From Pseudobacteriovorax antillogorgiicola (GTDB lineage: Bacteria > Bdellovibrionota_B > Oligoflexia > Oligoflexales > RGVZ01): a DNA stretch of 12,036 bases. Of this stretch, positions 1 to 6,584 are shown one piece after another. Where the stretch lies: positions 1-12,036 of the forward strand of contig CAMDGW010000058.1 in NCBI GenBank assembly GCA_945897695.1, given 5' to 3'. The translations under genes were made by a program, and so were the position numbers. The notes beneath the pieces are model-generated. The model had not been told where the DNA came from. It saw nothing but the letters and a program-made list of their open reading frames with translations, and made no database searches. Positions within the stretch are counted from its first letter, which is position 1. Each line of letters opens with the position of its first letter.

Positions 1-334
1 CATCGAAGGGCTTTGGGAGCATTGCAGAAATTTTTGCATCAAGCCCGGCCAGGGCATCGTCCTTCGTAATATAACCAGAGAGAAGAATGAACGGAATTTC
101 TTTGCAGCGCTCGGGCATCGACTGCCGCAATTCAATGCCATTCATCCCATTCATTTTATAATCAGAGACGATGCAAACGACCTCTGATCCATGCTGGCCA
201 AGAAACCTCAGGGCTTCCTCAGCAGATCCCGCATAGATGCCCTCATAAATGGGCGCAATGAGATCAATGATGAGATGACCAATCTCTTTTTCATCATCGA
301 CAATCAACACTTTGAGTTTTGCTGGCTGAGTCAT
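1..334 (-). CDS. Response regulator receiver domain (partial, runs off left edge)
   Basis: This is a CheY-like phosphoacceptor domain of a two-component system. From the ATG at 334-332 the frame stays open to the window edge, giving 111 residues without a stop. Visible receiver hallmarks are the acidic pair D13-D14 in VLIVDDE, the phosphorylation site D58 in the motif SDYKMNGMNG, the hydroxyl switch residue S86 in LLSGY, and the invariant lysine K108 in LPKPF. All key catalytic positions are present, so the domain should be phosphorylatable. A G-rich run about six bases upstream of the ATG can serve as ribosome binding site, and a plausible promoter lies just upstream. The receiver is nearly complete; whether an output domain follows cannot be seen. 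The upstream TonB-like gene is on the same strand but 167 bp away, so co-transcription is uncertain. Confidence 0.9.
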   Translation of the reverse strand, partial: MTQPAKLKVLIVDDEKEIGHLIIDLIAPIYEGIYAGSAEEALRFLGQHGSEVVCIVSDYKMNGMNGIELRQSMPERCKEIPFILLSGYITKDDALAGLDAKISAMLPKPFD

Positions 335-357
335 AAAGCCCCCCGATGATCGCCATA

Positions 358-386
358 TTTATAGACTCGTTATCGGGACATGCCAG
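358..386 (-). promoter_or_regulatory. Candidate sigma-70 promoter for the response regulator
   Basis: Read on the minus strand, CTGGCA (386-381) is followed after 17 bases by TATAAA (363-358). These match the -35 and -10 consensus at four and five of six positions. The predicted start would fall about 20 bases before the regulator's ATG. The call rests on motif and spacing only. It would give the regulator a transcript separate from the TonB-like gene. Confidence 0.35.
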
Positions 387-501
387 CTTTGACATGAGAT
401 GGAGACAAGTCGGACAAGGTCACCAGGGTTGGAATATTCACAAAAATTTAGAAATTCGGCTTGGATTTCATGAACTAGACTTTAGTCAGTAGTTCTTCCC
501 A

Positions 502-1188
502 TCAGGGGATCACTAATGTAAATTTCAATTCAGTCCAGCCCTCTTCAGACACGCCAAATTTGTTTTTACGCGGAATAAACTTTGCCGTTTTTACAGAATT
601 AAGGACTTTAGCATCCATTCCATAGCCAATTTTTTTTCGAAGTTCAGCTTCGCGAACACTGCCGTCAAGATTAACGAATACATCGACAACGAAGGATCCC
701 TGAAGTAGCGCATCCAATGCTTCATCCGTATACGGGGGAGTGACCAAGGTACTTGCTATCAGCTTTGCTGGAGCAGACATGTCGCCACGAAGAGCATCAA
801 CCTCTTTCAATCTCTGACCCGTATCTTCAGTCATCAAAGTATTTCCAACAGGTGCTGCCATAGTTCCGCTAGGAGACAATGAATCTTTTGTCAGCCCCTG
901 CACGGGGACGTCGGTAGTTACGGTTTGGGGCTTAATGTCTTGATTTGGAGCGACGTTTTCCTTTTTAGGACGCTCTTTCTTTTTGGGGGGCGGGGGAGTC
1001 TCGCGCTCAGGCGCCTTTGGAGCTTCAGTTATCCGTACTTTAACAGCCTGCGTTTGCTTGACGGCGGGAACAGTGGATAGGAAATTCAGACCTTTTGCCG
1101 TTAATAGATGCACAGCCGCTGACAGAAAAATGGCCACCAACAGGGTGTGGTCTCTGATAATGGACTTTATGGGAGGGGCTACATGCAT
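502..1188 (-). CDS. TonB-family energy transducer
   Basis: This is a periplasm-spanning protein that would couple the inner-membrane proton-motive force to outer-membrane transporters. It shows the TonB layout: a short cytoplasmic N-terminus, one membrane segment (LLVAIFLSAAVHLL), a Lys/Pro-rich linker (PPPPKKKERPKKE), a low-complexity stretch, and a C-terminal TonB domain of about 80 residues (GSFVVDVFVNLDGSV through KFIPR to the end). The membrane helix contains SAAVH, the S-x3-H motif that in E. coli TonB (S16/H20) contacts ExbB/ExbD. The usual YP before the domain is YT here. I chose ATG at 1188 (228 residues). The frame stays open upstream to a TTG at 1221 (239 residues); neither start has a clear Shine-Dalgarno. 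No exbB or exbD is in view, so it must rely on a motor encoded elsewhere. It diverges from livK. Confidence 0.85.
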   Translation of the reverse strand: MHVAPPIKSIIRDHTLLVAIFLSAAVHLLTAKGLNFLSTVPAVKQTQAVKVRITEAPKAPERETPPPPKKKERPKKENVAPNQDIKPQTVTTDVPVQGLTKDSLSPSGTMAAPVGNTLMTEDTGQRLKEVDALRGDMSAPAKLIASTLVTPPYTDEALDALLQGSFVVDVFVNLDGSVREAELRKKIGYGMDAKVLNSVKTAKFIPRKNKFGVSEEGWTELKFTLVIP

Positions 1189-1277
1189 AAAATTTAACCA
1201 ACCGGGTGGACGAACAATCAAAATTCATGGTGCTTTCGGCAAAACCCCTGTGATACCTTGAGCAAAACGTTACAACC

Positions 1278-1283
1278 GGAGGA
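1278..1283 (+). promoter_or_regulatory. Strong Shine-Dalgarno of livK
   Basis: GGAGGA lies eight bases before the livK ATG and fixes the start. The 1222-1291 gap between the divergent TonB-like and liv genes must hold at least one promoter, but I see no -35/-10 pair there good enough to report. Confidence 0.7.
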
Positions 1284-1291
1284 AATATCTC

Positions 1292-2413
1292 ATGTTTTTC
1301 AACCGTACGCTGGCTACCTTGTTGGCCTCAGCAGTGATCGCATCTCCTGTTTTTGCAAGTACCATTAAAATTGGAGAAGTTGGATCCATGAGCGGATCCG
1401 AAGCAACATTCGGTGTCTCCACGCATGAAGGCATTTCGCTTGCCATTAAAGAACAAAATGCAAAAGGCGGAATCAAAGGAAAAAAGATTGAACTTATCAG
1501 CCTGGACAATCAGGGAAAACCTGAGGAAGCAGCCATAGCAACAACAAAGCTTGTCACACAAGACAAAGTTACGGCTGTTCTTGGTGAAGTAGCCTCCTCA
1601 CGTTCTCTAGCAATGGCGCCAATTGCACAGCAAAATAAAGTTCCCATGATAAGCCCATCTTCAACAAACCCTAAAGTTACTGAAGTTGGCGACTATATTT
1701 TCCGAGTCTGCTTTATCGATCCATTCCAAGGTAAAGTCATGGCGAAGTTTGCCTCTGATGAGCTTAAGGCAAAAAAAGTTGCGATTCTCCGCGATGTGAA
1801 AAGTGACTACTCGGTTGGACTTTCAAACTTCTTCACTGAAGCATTTAAGAAGTCGGGCGGTGAAATTGTTGTCGATCAATCTTATAGCTCGGGCGAAGTC
1901 GACTTCAACAGCCAGTTGACATCGATCCGCGCCAAAAAACCTGACGCGATTTTCGTACCTGGCTACTACACAGAGGTTGGATTGATTGCGAAACAAGCTC
2001 GTAAACTTGGCATCAAAGTCCCCTTGCTCGGAGGCGACGGCTGGGACTCCGAAAAGCTTTACGAAATCGGCGGCAAGTCCCTAAACAACAGCTACTTCTC
2101 CAATCACTATAGTCAGGAAGACCAATCAGCATCTGTTCAAAATTTCATCAAAAGCTACAAGACCGCCTACAAAAAGACCCCAGATGGTCTTGCTGCCATG
2201 GGCTACGACGCCGCTCAGGTATTGTTTGCCGCTATGGACAAGACCAAAAGCATGTCAGCAGGTGAAATTCGTGATGCTTTGGCAAAGACAAAGGACTTCC
2301 AAGCGGTCACCGGTCGGATCACCATTGACGAAAAACGCAATGCAAGCAAGCCTGCTGTCGTACTTGAAGTTAAGGACGGGAAATTCCTTTACAAGTCGAC
2401 CGTTAATCCGTAA
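1292..2413 (+). CDS. livK: Branched-chain amino acid ABC transporter, periplasmic substrate-binding protein
   Basis: This periplasmic binding protein captures leucine, isoleucine, valine or a related ligand and delivers it to LivHM. It has 373 residues, the usual length for the family. The N-terminus is a Sec signal peptide with predicted cleavage after VFA (residue 22), and the mature chain begins STIKIGEVGSMSG, a typical LivK/Peripla_BP_6 opening. There is no lipobox cysteine, so the protein should be soluble. The ligand-binding core is recognisable in VLGEVASSRSLAMAPIA, in the SPSSTNPKVT segment, in FRVCFIDPFQG, and in the lobe-2 motif GYYTEVGLIAKQARKLG. It is the first gene of a complete liv operon, preceded by a strong Shine-Dalgarno and followed 52 bp later by livH. 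Substrate is inferred from family and neighbours: related proteins also bind amides, urea or aromatic compounds, so leucine specificity is not proven. Confidence 0.93.
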   Translation: MFFNRTLATLLASAVIASPVFASTIKIGEVGSMSGSEATFGVSTHEGISLAIKEQNAKGGIKGKKIELISLDNQGKPEEAAIATTKLVTQDKVTAVLGEVASSRSLAMAPIAQQNKVPMISPSSTNPKVTEVGDYIFRVCFIDPFQGKVMAKFASDELKAKKVAILRDVKSDYSVGLSNFFTEAFKKSGGEIVVDQSYSSGEVDFNSQLTSIRAKKPDAIFVPGYYTEVGLIAKQARKLGIKVPLLGGDGWDSEKLYEIGGKSLNNSYFSNHYSQEDQSASVQNFIKSYKTAYKKTPDGLAAMGYDAAQVLFAAMDKTKSMSAGEIRDALAKTKDFQAVTGRITIDEKRNASKPAVVLEVKDGKFLYKSTVNP

Positions 2414-2465
2414 GACACCAGTTCAAACTCAATTGGCTGGCTAACCAACTTACGCGAGACAACCC

Positions 2466-3431
2466 ATGGCTGAATTTATCCAGTATCTGATCAACGGCTT
2501 ATCGCAAGGTGGCACGTATGCGTTGATTGCGCTGGGTTACACCATGGTTTTTGGTATTCTGCAATTGATCAACTTCGCACATGGCGAGGTGTACATGCTG
2601 GGCGCATTTTCCGGTCTGTACACCTCAAAGCTTGCTGGCCCCCAGCTGAGCGCGTTCTTTAATAAAATTTTCAACGGCGCTGCGGATCAAATGTCGACCC
2701 CAGCGGCGATTTGCACGGCTATTGTTATTATTATGGTGGCTATGGTCGTTTGTGCTTTGGTGGGCTTTTGTGTGGAGCGACTCGCTTACCGCCCTCTTCG
2801 TTCTTCACCAAGAATCAATTTGTTGATAACAGCAGTTGGTGTTTCTCTATTCTTCCAGTACTCAGGCCAGATTATTTTTGGTTCAGACCCCAAGGCCTAT
2901 CCTGACTTGTTTGAAAATCTTGAGTCCTGGACCTTTGGCTCTGATGAAAACCTCCTAGTTATCAACCCACTTCAAGTTTTTGTCTTTGTAACAGCAATCG
3001 TTTTGATGCTGATTCTGCGTCATATTATTTTCCATACCCGTCTCGGACGAGCGATGAGAGCCGTTAGCTTTAATCATGATCTTGCGAGCTTAATGGGTAT
3101 TCCCACAGATCGGGTGATTGCCGCCACATTCATGCTTGGCTCAGCACTTGCTGGTGCTGCAGGCGTGATGGTGGGTATGACCTATCCCAAGGTCGAACCA
3201 CTCATGGGATCACTTCCTGGTCTGAAGGCATTTTGTGCTGCCGTTCTGGGTGGGATAGGTAACGTCACAGGAGCAGTTCTCGGATCGTTTATTCTGGGCC
3301 TTGCAGAAGCTCTGCTGTCTGGCTACGGAACCCCGACTTATAAAGATGCCCTAGCGTTTGCAATTCTAATTTTCATTCTTTTGATTAAACCGTCTGGTCT
3401 GCTGGGCGTTCACCGCACCGAGAAAGTGTGA
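2466..3431 (+). CDS. livH: Branched-chain amino acid ABC transporter permease LivH
   Basis: This is an inner-membrane permease that would pair with LivM to form the translocation pore. It has 321 residues, slightly longer than many LivH proteins because of a loop of about 25 residues after the second helix (around residues 55-80, with FFNKIFNGAADQM). Family hallmarks are the N-terminal ALIALGYTMVFGILQLINFA followed by HGE, the cytoplasmic coupling loop GRAMRAVSFNHDLASLMGI, and the C-terminal LGGIGNVTGAVLGSFILGLAEAL. It has multiple hydrophobic helices and no signal peptide. The ATG follows a weak purine patch (GCGAGA) rather than a strong Shine-Dalgarno, which may lower its translation relative to the binding protein upstream. 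livM begins 15 bp downstream. Confidence 0.95.
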   Translation: MAEFIQYLINGLSQGGTYALIALGYTMVFGILQLINFAHGEVYMLGAFSGLYTSKLAGPQLSAFFNKIFNGAADQMSTPAAICTAIVIIMVAMVVCALVGFCVERLAYRPLRSSPRINLLITAVGVSLFFQYSGQIIFGSDPKAYPDLFENLESWTFGSDENLLVINPLQVFVFVTAIVLMLILRHIIFHTRLGRAMRAVSFNHDLASLMGIPTDRVIAATFMLGSALAGAAGVMVGMTYPKVEPLMGSLPGLKAFCAAVLGGIGNVTGAVLGSFILGLAEALLSGYGTPTYKDALAFAILIFILLIKPSGLLGVHRTEKV

Positions 3432-3446
3432 GGAATATTAATAGCT

Positions 3447-4496
3447 ATGGGAAGTGCATATAAGTCAGAGGAAAAATCTACTGCTGCAGGCATCATGAGC
3501 CTGCGCTGGTGGATGCTAGCAATCGGTTTTGCTTGGCTTTTAAATTACTTCCTTCCTGATGTCATGAGTCCCTACTATTTCCAAATTCTGATTTTGGCTG
3601 GGATCAATGTCATTCTTTCCGTCAGCCTCAATCTTGTCAACGGCTTTACCGGTCAGTTTTCCATGGGCCATGCTGGATTTATGAGTGTTGGTGGCTACTT
3701 ATCCGCTTACCTCACAACCCAATTTGTCGAAAGTCGTCCTGAACTTTTTACCGATTCCGTAACCGGGGAGTTATTGGCGACGGGTATCGTGATTTACCTG
3801 GCCGCGCTGATCATGGGCGGTTTAGCTGCTACGATCGTCGGATATATTGTGGGATTGCCTTCACTTCGACTTCGCGGAGATTACTTGGCAATCGTTACTC
3901 TCGGATTTGGTGAAATTATCCGCGTGGTCTTTCTTAATACTGATGCCGTTGGAGGAGCTCGAGGCCTGTCTGGTATTAAGCAGTTCACGTCTTTTGGATG
4001 GGTTTATACACTTGTTATTGTGACAATATTCTGTGTATGGCGCGTAGTTCATTCGGCTCACGGACGAATCCTACTTTCAATCCGGGAAGATGAAGTTGCC
4101 GCAACCGCCATGGGTGTTAATACCACCCAGGGCAAGGTCAGAGCGTTTGCCATGGGAGCGTTCTTTGCAGGCGTTGCCGGCGGGCTTTTCGCTCACTATT
4201 TGACGACTCTGAGTCCTGGAACATTTGACTTCAATCGCAGCTTTGAAGTGATCATCATGGTCGTTCTCGGCGGCATGGGGTCGATCTCTGGGAGCGTTGT
4301 AGCTGCAATATTGTTGACGGTTCTGAAAGAAGCTCTTAGACCACTCCAGCAAATAACTGGGGTTGATCTCCGGATGGTTATCTATTCCTTGGTATTAATC
4401 ATTATGATGCTCGCTCGTCCAAAAGGTATTTTTGGAACCAACGAAATCGGTGACTTGATCCGCCGTAAGAAAGGCGCAAAGGGAGGTGCCACATGA
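3447..4496 (+). CDS. livM: Branched-chain amino acid ABC transporter permease LivM
   Basis: This is the second inner-membrane permease of the Liv transporter, 349 residues. Recognisable LivM segments are NLVNGFTGQFSMGHAGFMSV near residues 60-80, GLPSLRLRGDYLAIVTLGFG followed by EIIRVVF, the short GGARGLSGI loop, and the ATPase-coupling region GRILLSIREDEVAATAMGVN. LGGMGSISGSVVAA lies near the C-terminus. The tail is strongly basic (RRKKGAKGG) and cytoplasmic. GAGGA at 3430-3434 overlaps the livH stop and lies 12 bases before the chosen ATG, which is a little far. An in-frame ATG at residue 17 (3495) preceding LRWWML is a possible alternative start. The stop overlaps the livG start in an ATGA arrangement, indicating translational coupling. 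Confidence 0.94.
   Translation: MGSAYKSEEKSTAAGIMSLRWWMLAIGFAWLLNYFLPDVMSPYYFQILILAGINVILSVSLNLVNGFTGQFSMGHAGFMSVGGYLSAYLTTQFVESRPELFTDSVTGELLATGIVIYLAALIMGGLAATIVGYIVGLPSLRLRGDYLAIVTLGFGEIIRVVFLNTDAVGGARGLSGIKQFTSFGWVYTLVIVTIFCVWRVVHSAHGRILLSIREDEVAATAMGVNTTQGKVRAFAMGAFFAGVAGGLFAHYLTTLSPGTFDFNRSFEVIIMVVLGGMGSISGSVVAAILLTVLKEALRPLQQITGVDLRMVIYSLVLIIMMLARPKGIFGTNEIGDLIRRKKGAKGGAT
4481..4486 (+). promoter_or_regulatory. Shine-Dalgarno of livG inside the livM end
   Basis: GGGAGG ends six bases before the livG ATG and is embedded in the last codons of livM. Together with the 4-base overlap it supports coupled translation of permease and ATPase. Confidence 0.7.
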
Positions 4497-5299
4497 CTGC
4501 ATCTTTTGCGCTAAAAGCAGAAAAACTCACGATTATGTTTGGCGGCCTAAAGGCGGTCAGTGAACTTGATCTGGAAATCCCCTCCGGGGGAATTTTTGGC
4601 CTTATAGGTCCCAACGGTGCAGGCAAAACTACTGTTTTCAATATGCTAACCGGTGTCTACAAACCCACTTCGGGATCCATTACTCACGGTCCTTCGGGTA
4701 AGAGAATTGATGGCAAAAAACCATACGAAATCACTCGTACTGGCGTCGCAAGAACTTTTCAAAATATTCGTCTGTTTAAAGATCTATCCGTGATCCAAAA
4801 CCTGCTAGTGGCTATGGATCAAAACCCAGCTTACAAGAAATATAATCTTTTGCCGACATTGCTTCATTCCCGCGCTTTGCTAACCAGCGAAAAAGAAAAA
4901 TACAATGATGCGCTCGAGATTCTCAAAATATTCAAACTCGATCACCGGGCGGGCGAAATGTCTTCCAGCCTTCCCTACGGTGACCAGCGAAGACTAGAAA
5001 TTGCGCGAGCCATCGCGACAGGGGCACGCACGCTTCTTCTGGACGAGCCCGCCGCAGGAATGAATGCTCATGAGACAGCCAAGCTTATGGACACGATCCG
5101 TGAGATTCGCCAGAAATTTAATGCAACTGTTCTACTCATTGAACATGACATGAAGCTTGTGATGGGCATTTGCGAGCGTATTGCTGTTTTGGACTACGGC
5201 ATCAAAATCGCAGAAGGTGCCCCATCTGAAATTCAGAAAAACCCTAGAGTGATTGAAGCATACCTGGGTAAGGCGGCGACCAATGAACACGCAAAATAA
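4493..5299 (+). CDS. livG: Branched-chain amino acid ABC transporter ATP-binding protein LivG
   Basis: This is a cytoplasmic ATPase subunit that would heterodimerise with LivF to power the LivHM pore. It has 268 residues. All nucleotide-binding motifs are visible: Walker A GPNGAGKTT (residues 39-47), Q-loop Q90 in RTFQNIRLF, signature LPYGDQRRLEIARA (from residue 160, with LPYG in place of LSGG as is usual for LivG), Walker B LLLDEP (181-186), and H-loop H218 in IEHDM. The C-terminal extension with a YLG motif is typical of the LivG-type BCA_ABC_TP_C tail. Two overlaps, 4 bp with livM and 17 bp with livF, place it firmly inside one polycistronic transcript. Confidence 0.95.
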   Translation: MTASFALKAEKLTIMFGGLKAVSELDLEIPSGGIFGLIGPNGAGKTTVFNMLTGVYKPTSGSITHGPSGKRIDGKKPYEITRTGVARTFQNIRLFKDLSVIQNLLVAMDQNPAYKKYNLLPTLLHSRALLTSEKEKYNDALEILKIFKLDHRAGEMSSSLPYGDQRRLEIARAIATGARTLLLDEPAAGMNAHETAKLMDTIREIRQKFNATVLLIEHDMKLVMGICERIAVLDYGIKIAEGAPSEIQKNPRVIEAYLGKAATNEHAK

Positions 5300-6008
5300 C
5301 ACCATCCTAAGTTTCAAAGACGTGAACGTCTTCTACGGTATAATTCCAGCCCTACACGGTGTCAGTTTTGAGGTAAAAAAGGGTCAAATCGTAACTTTGG
5401 TGGGCGCTAACGGCGCTGGAAAGTCCACAACACTTCGAGCTATTTCAGGATTAGTAAAGCCTAAGAGCGGGGAAATCCTCTTCAAAGGTGAAAATATCGT
5501 CGGCCTTCCTGCACACACTATCGTTCGAAAGCGCCTATGCCAGGCTCCAGAAGGTCGCGGCATTTTTCTGAACCTGACGGTAGAAGAAAATATGGATTTG
5601 GGGGCCTGGGCGGCTCCGGATAAATCGGCCTATAAAGCCAATATGGAGCACGGCTATCAGCTTTTTCCACGTCTGAAGGAGCGACGCACCCAACTAGCAG
5701 GCACCCTTTCAGGAGGCGAACAGCAGATGCTGGCCATGGCGCGCGCACTGATGGGCCAGCCAGAACTTCTCCTTTTGGATGAGCCAAGCCTAGGGTTAGC
5801 CCCCCAAATTATCGAGAAAATATTTGAGATCATTACTGATATCAACAAAACCGGCATGACCATCGTCTTGGTGGAGCAGAATGCTCTGCAGGCTCTCCAG
5901 ATCGCACATTATGGAATTGTGTTAGAGACAGGAACAATTAAGACGCATGGTCTTGCAGCGGATCTGCTCAAGTCTGATGAGATAAGAAAAGCTTATTTAG
6001 GTGACTGA
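5283..6008 (+). CDS. livF: Branched-chain amino acid ABC transporter ATP-binding protein LivF
   Basis: This is the second ATPase of the Liv transporter. Walker A is GANGAGKST (residues 41-49), Q-loop Q87 is followed by APEGRGIF, the signature is LSGGEQQMLAMARAL (from residue 142), and Walker B is LLLLDEP (162-168). The switch position is VEQNA with Q199 in place of the usual histidine, the normal LivF form. I start the gene at ATG 5283 (241 residues), preceded by an AAGGCGG Shine-Dalgarno at 5270-5276. The frame also opens at ATG 5253, but that adds ten residues absent from typical LivF proteins and deepens the overlap with livG from 17 to 47 bp. The downstream neighbour slyD starts 46 bp after the stop. 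Confidence 0.94.
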   Translation: MNTQNNTILSFKDVNVFYGIIPALHGVSFEVKKGQIVTLVGANGAGKSTTLRAISGLVKPKSGEILFKGENIVGLPAHTIVRKRLCQAPEGRGIFLNLTVEENMDLGAWAAPDKSAYKANMEHGYQLFPRLKERRTQLAGTLSGGEQQMLAMARALMGQPELLLLDEPSLGLAPQIIEKIFEIITDINKTGMTIVLVEQNALQALQIAHYGIVLETGTIKTHGLAADLLKSDEIRKAYLGD

Positions 6009-6029
6009 CCCTAGCTCATTTGTTAGGGT
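6008..6029 (+). other. Small hairpin between livF and slyD
   Basis: ACCCTA (6008-6013) pairs with TAGGGT (6024-6029) around a 10-base loop. It begins on the last base of the livF stop codon. There is no T-run after it, so it is not a good terminator. It could stabilise the upstream mRNA end or slightly reduce read-through into slyD. This is weak evidence, from base pairing alone. Confidence 0.25.
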
Positions 6030-6042
6030 GTCCCATCTTAAT

Positions 6043-6048
6043 AAGGAG
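6043..6048 (+). promoter_or_regulatory. Shine-Dalgarno deciding the slyD start
   Basis: AAGGAG lies six bases before ATG 6055. The longer open frame from GTG 6001 overlaps the livF stop, has no such site, and adds 18 residues with no FKBP similarity. The ATG is therefore preferred. Confidence 0.75.
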
Positions 6049-6054
6049 CCACTT

Positions 6055-6519
6055 ATGTCTCATAAAGTCATTGCATTCCATTACAAACTCACTGACGTCG
6101 GCGGTGCTACTCTTGATCAATCAGAGGCCAATGAACCACTAGCGTTCATGACCGGTGTAGGACAAATCATTCCAGGCCTTGAAATTGTTTTGGTGACCCT
6201 AAGTAAAGGTGACAAGCGACGCGTTGAAGTAGAAGCCAAGGATGCCTATGGTGAGCGCGACATTGGCCGTATTATGAACGTAAATCGTAGCCAGCTCCCA
6301 GAAGGAGACGTGAAGGTCGGAGATATGTTCCACGGCCCAAATGGCGAAGTCGTTACCGTTACGGCAATTTCAATCGAGTCCGTAACCCTCGATGCAAATC
6401 ATCCACTCGCAGGTCAAAAACTAATTTTTGATGTTGAAATTGATACTGTTCGCGAAGCGACTAAAGAAGAAGTGGCTCATGGCCATGCTCACGGAGCCGA
6501 TGGTCAACATCAGCACTGA
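6055..6519 (+). CDS. slyD: SlyD-type FKBP peptidyl-prolyl isomerase / metallochaperone
   Basis: This is a cytoplasmic prolyl cis-trans isomerase and folding helper with a probable metal-handling role, 154 residues. The FKBP fold is split by an insert-in-flap chaperone domain. The first FKBP part covers roughly residues 1-68, with FMTGVGQIIPGLE and the KDAYGERD flap. The insert runs from about 70 to 118, and the closing FKBP strand is NHPLAGQKLIFDVEI (115-129), a signature of SlyD. The C-terminus is histidine-rich (HGHAHGADGQHQH), like a short version of the E. coli SlyD nickel-binding tail but lacking its cysteines. The gene lies 46 bp after livF on the same strand and before a strong hairpin, so it is probably the last gene of the liv transcript, though it could have its own promoter. 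No functional link to amino acid uptake is evident. Confidence 0.92.
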   Translation: MSHKVIAFHYKLTDVGGATLDQSEANEPLAFMTGVGQIIPGLEIVLVTLSKGDKRRVEVEAKDAYGERDIGRIMNVNRSQLPEGDVKVGDMFHGPNGEVVTVTAISIESVTLDANHPLAGQKLIFDVEIDTVREATKEEVAHGHAHGADGQHQH

Positions 6520-6548
6520 TATCAGCTATAAAAGTTTCAGTTTTCTAC

Positions 6549-6578
6549 ATGGCATTGATGGCGAGTCATCAATGCCAT
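6549..6578 (+). terminator. Long perfect hairpin after slyD, probable transcription terminator
   Basis: ATGGCATTGATG (6549-6560) and CATCAATGCCAT (6567-6578) form a perfect 12-bp stem with a 6-base loop, GCGAGT. It is followed on the plus strand by TAACTTTTAA, a short interrupted T-run. It lies 29 bp after the slyD stop and seven bases beyond the DUF4105 stop (6585-6587), so it sits between convergent genes and may serve both. Flanking TAAAAGTT (6529-6536) and AACTTTTA (6580-6587) can extend the pairing after an asymmetric bulge. Confidence 0.6.
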
Positions 6579-6584
6579 TAACTT

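Noticed and set aside
387..501. Remainder of the gap between the TonB-like gene and the response regulator
   Set aside because: Checked for small genes, terminators and repeats; I saw no stable hairpin after the TonB stop and no credible coding frame.
983..1261. Plus-strand 92-codon open frame opposite the TonB-like gene
   Set aside because: It is antisense to a recognisable TonB coding sequence, has no domain features and no ribosome binding site.
2414..2465. Possible stem in the livK-livH gap (TTGG/CCAA around 2433-2448)
   Set aside because: Only four base pairs with an 8-base loop, too weak to call as a regulatory hairpin.
4576..4601. Terminator-like fold in livG (CCCC/GGGG arms followed by a T-run)
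   Set aside because: The bases encode the conserved residues before Walker A (PSGGIFGLIG). The stem has a bulge and there is no gene boundary here.
5253..5282. Upstream ATG that would lengthen livF by ten residues
   Set aside because: It lies deep in livG, encodes residues not typical of LivF, and the ATG at 5283 has a better-placed AAGGCGG site.
6001..6054. GTG start extending slyD by 18 residues into the livF stop region
   Set aside because: No Shine-Dalgarno and no FKBP similarity in the extension; AAGGAG six bases before ATG 6055 decides the start.
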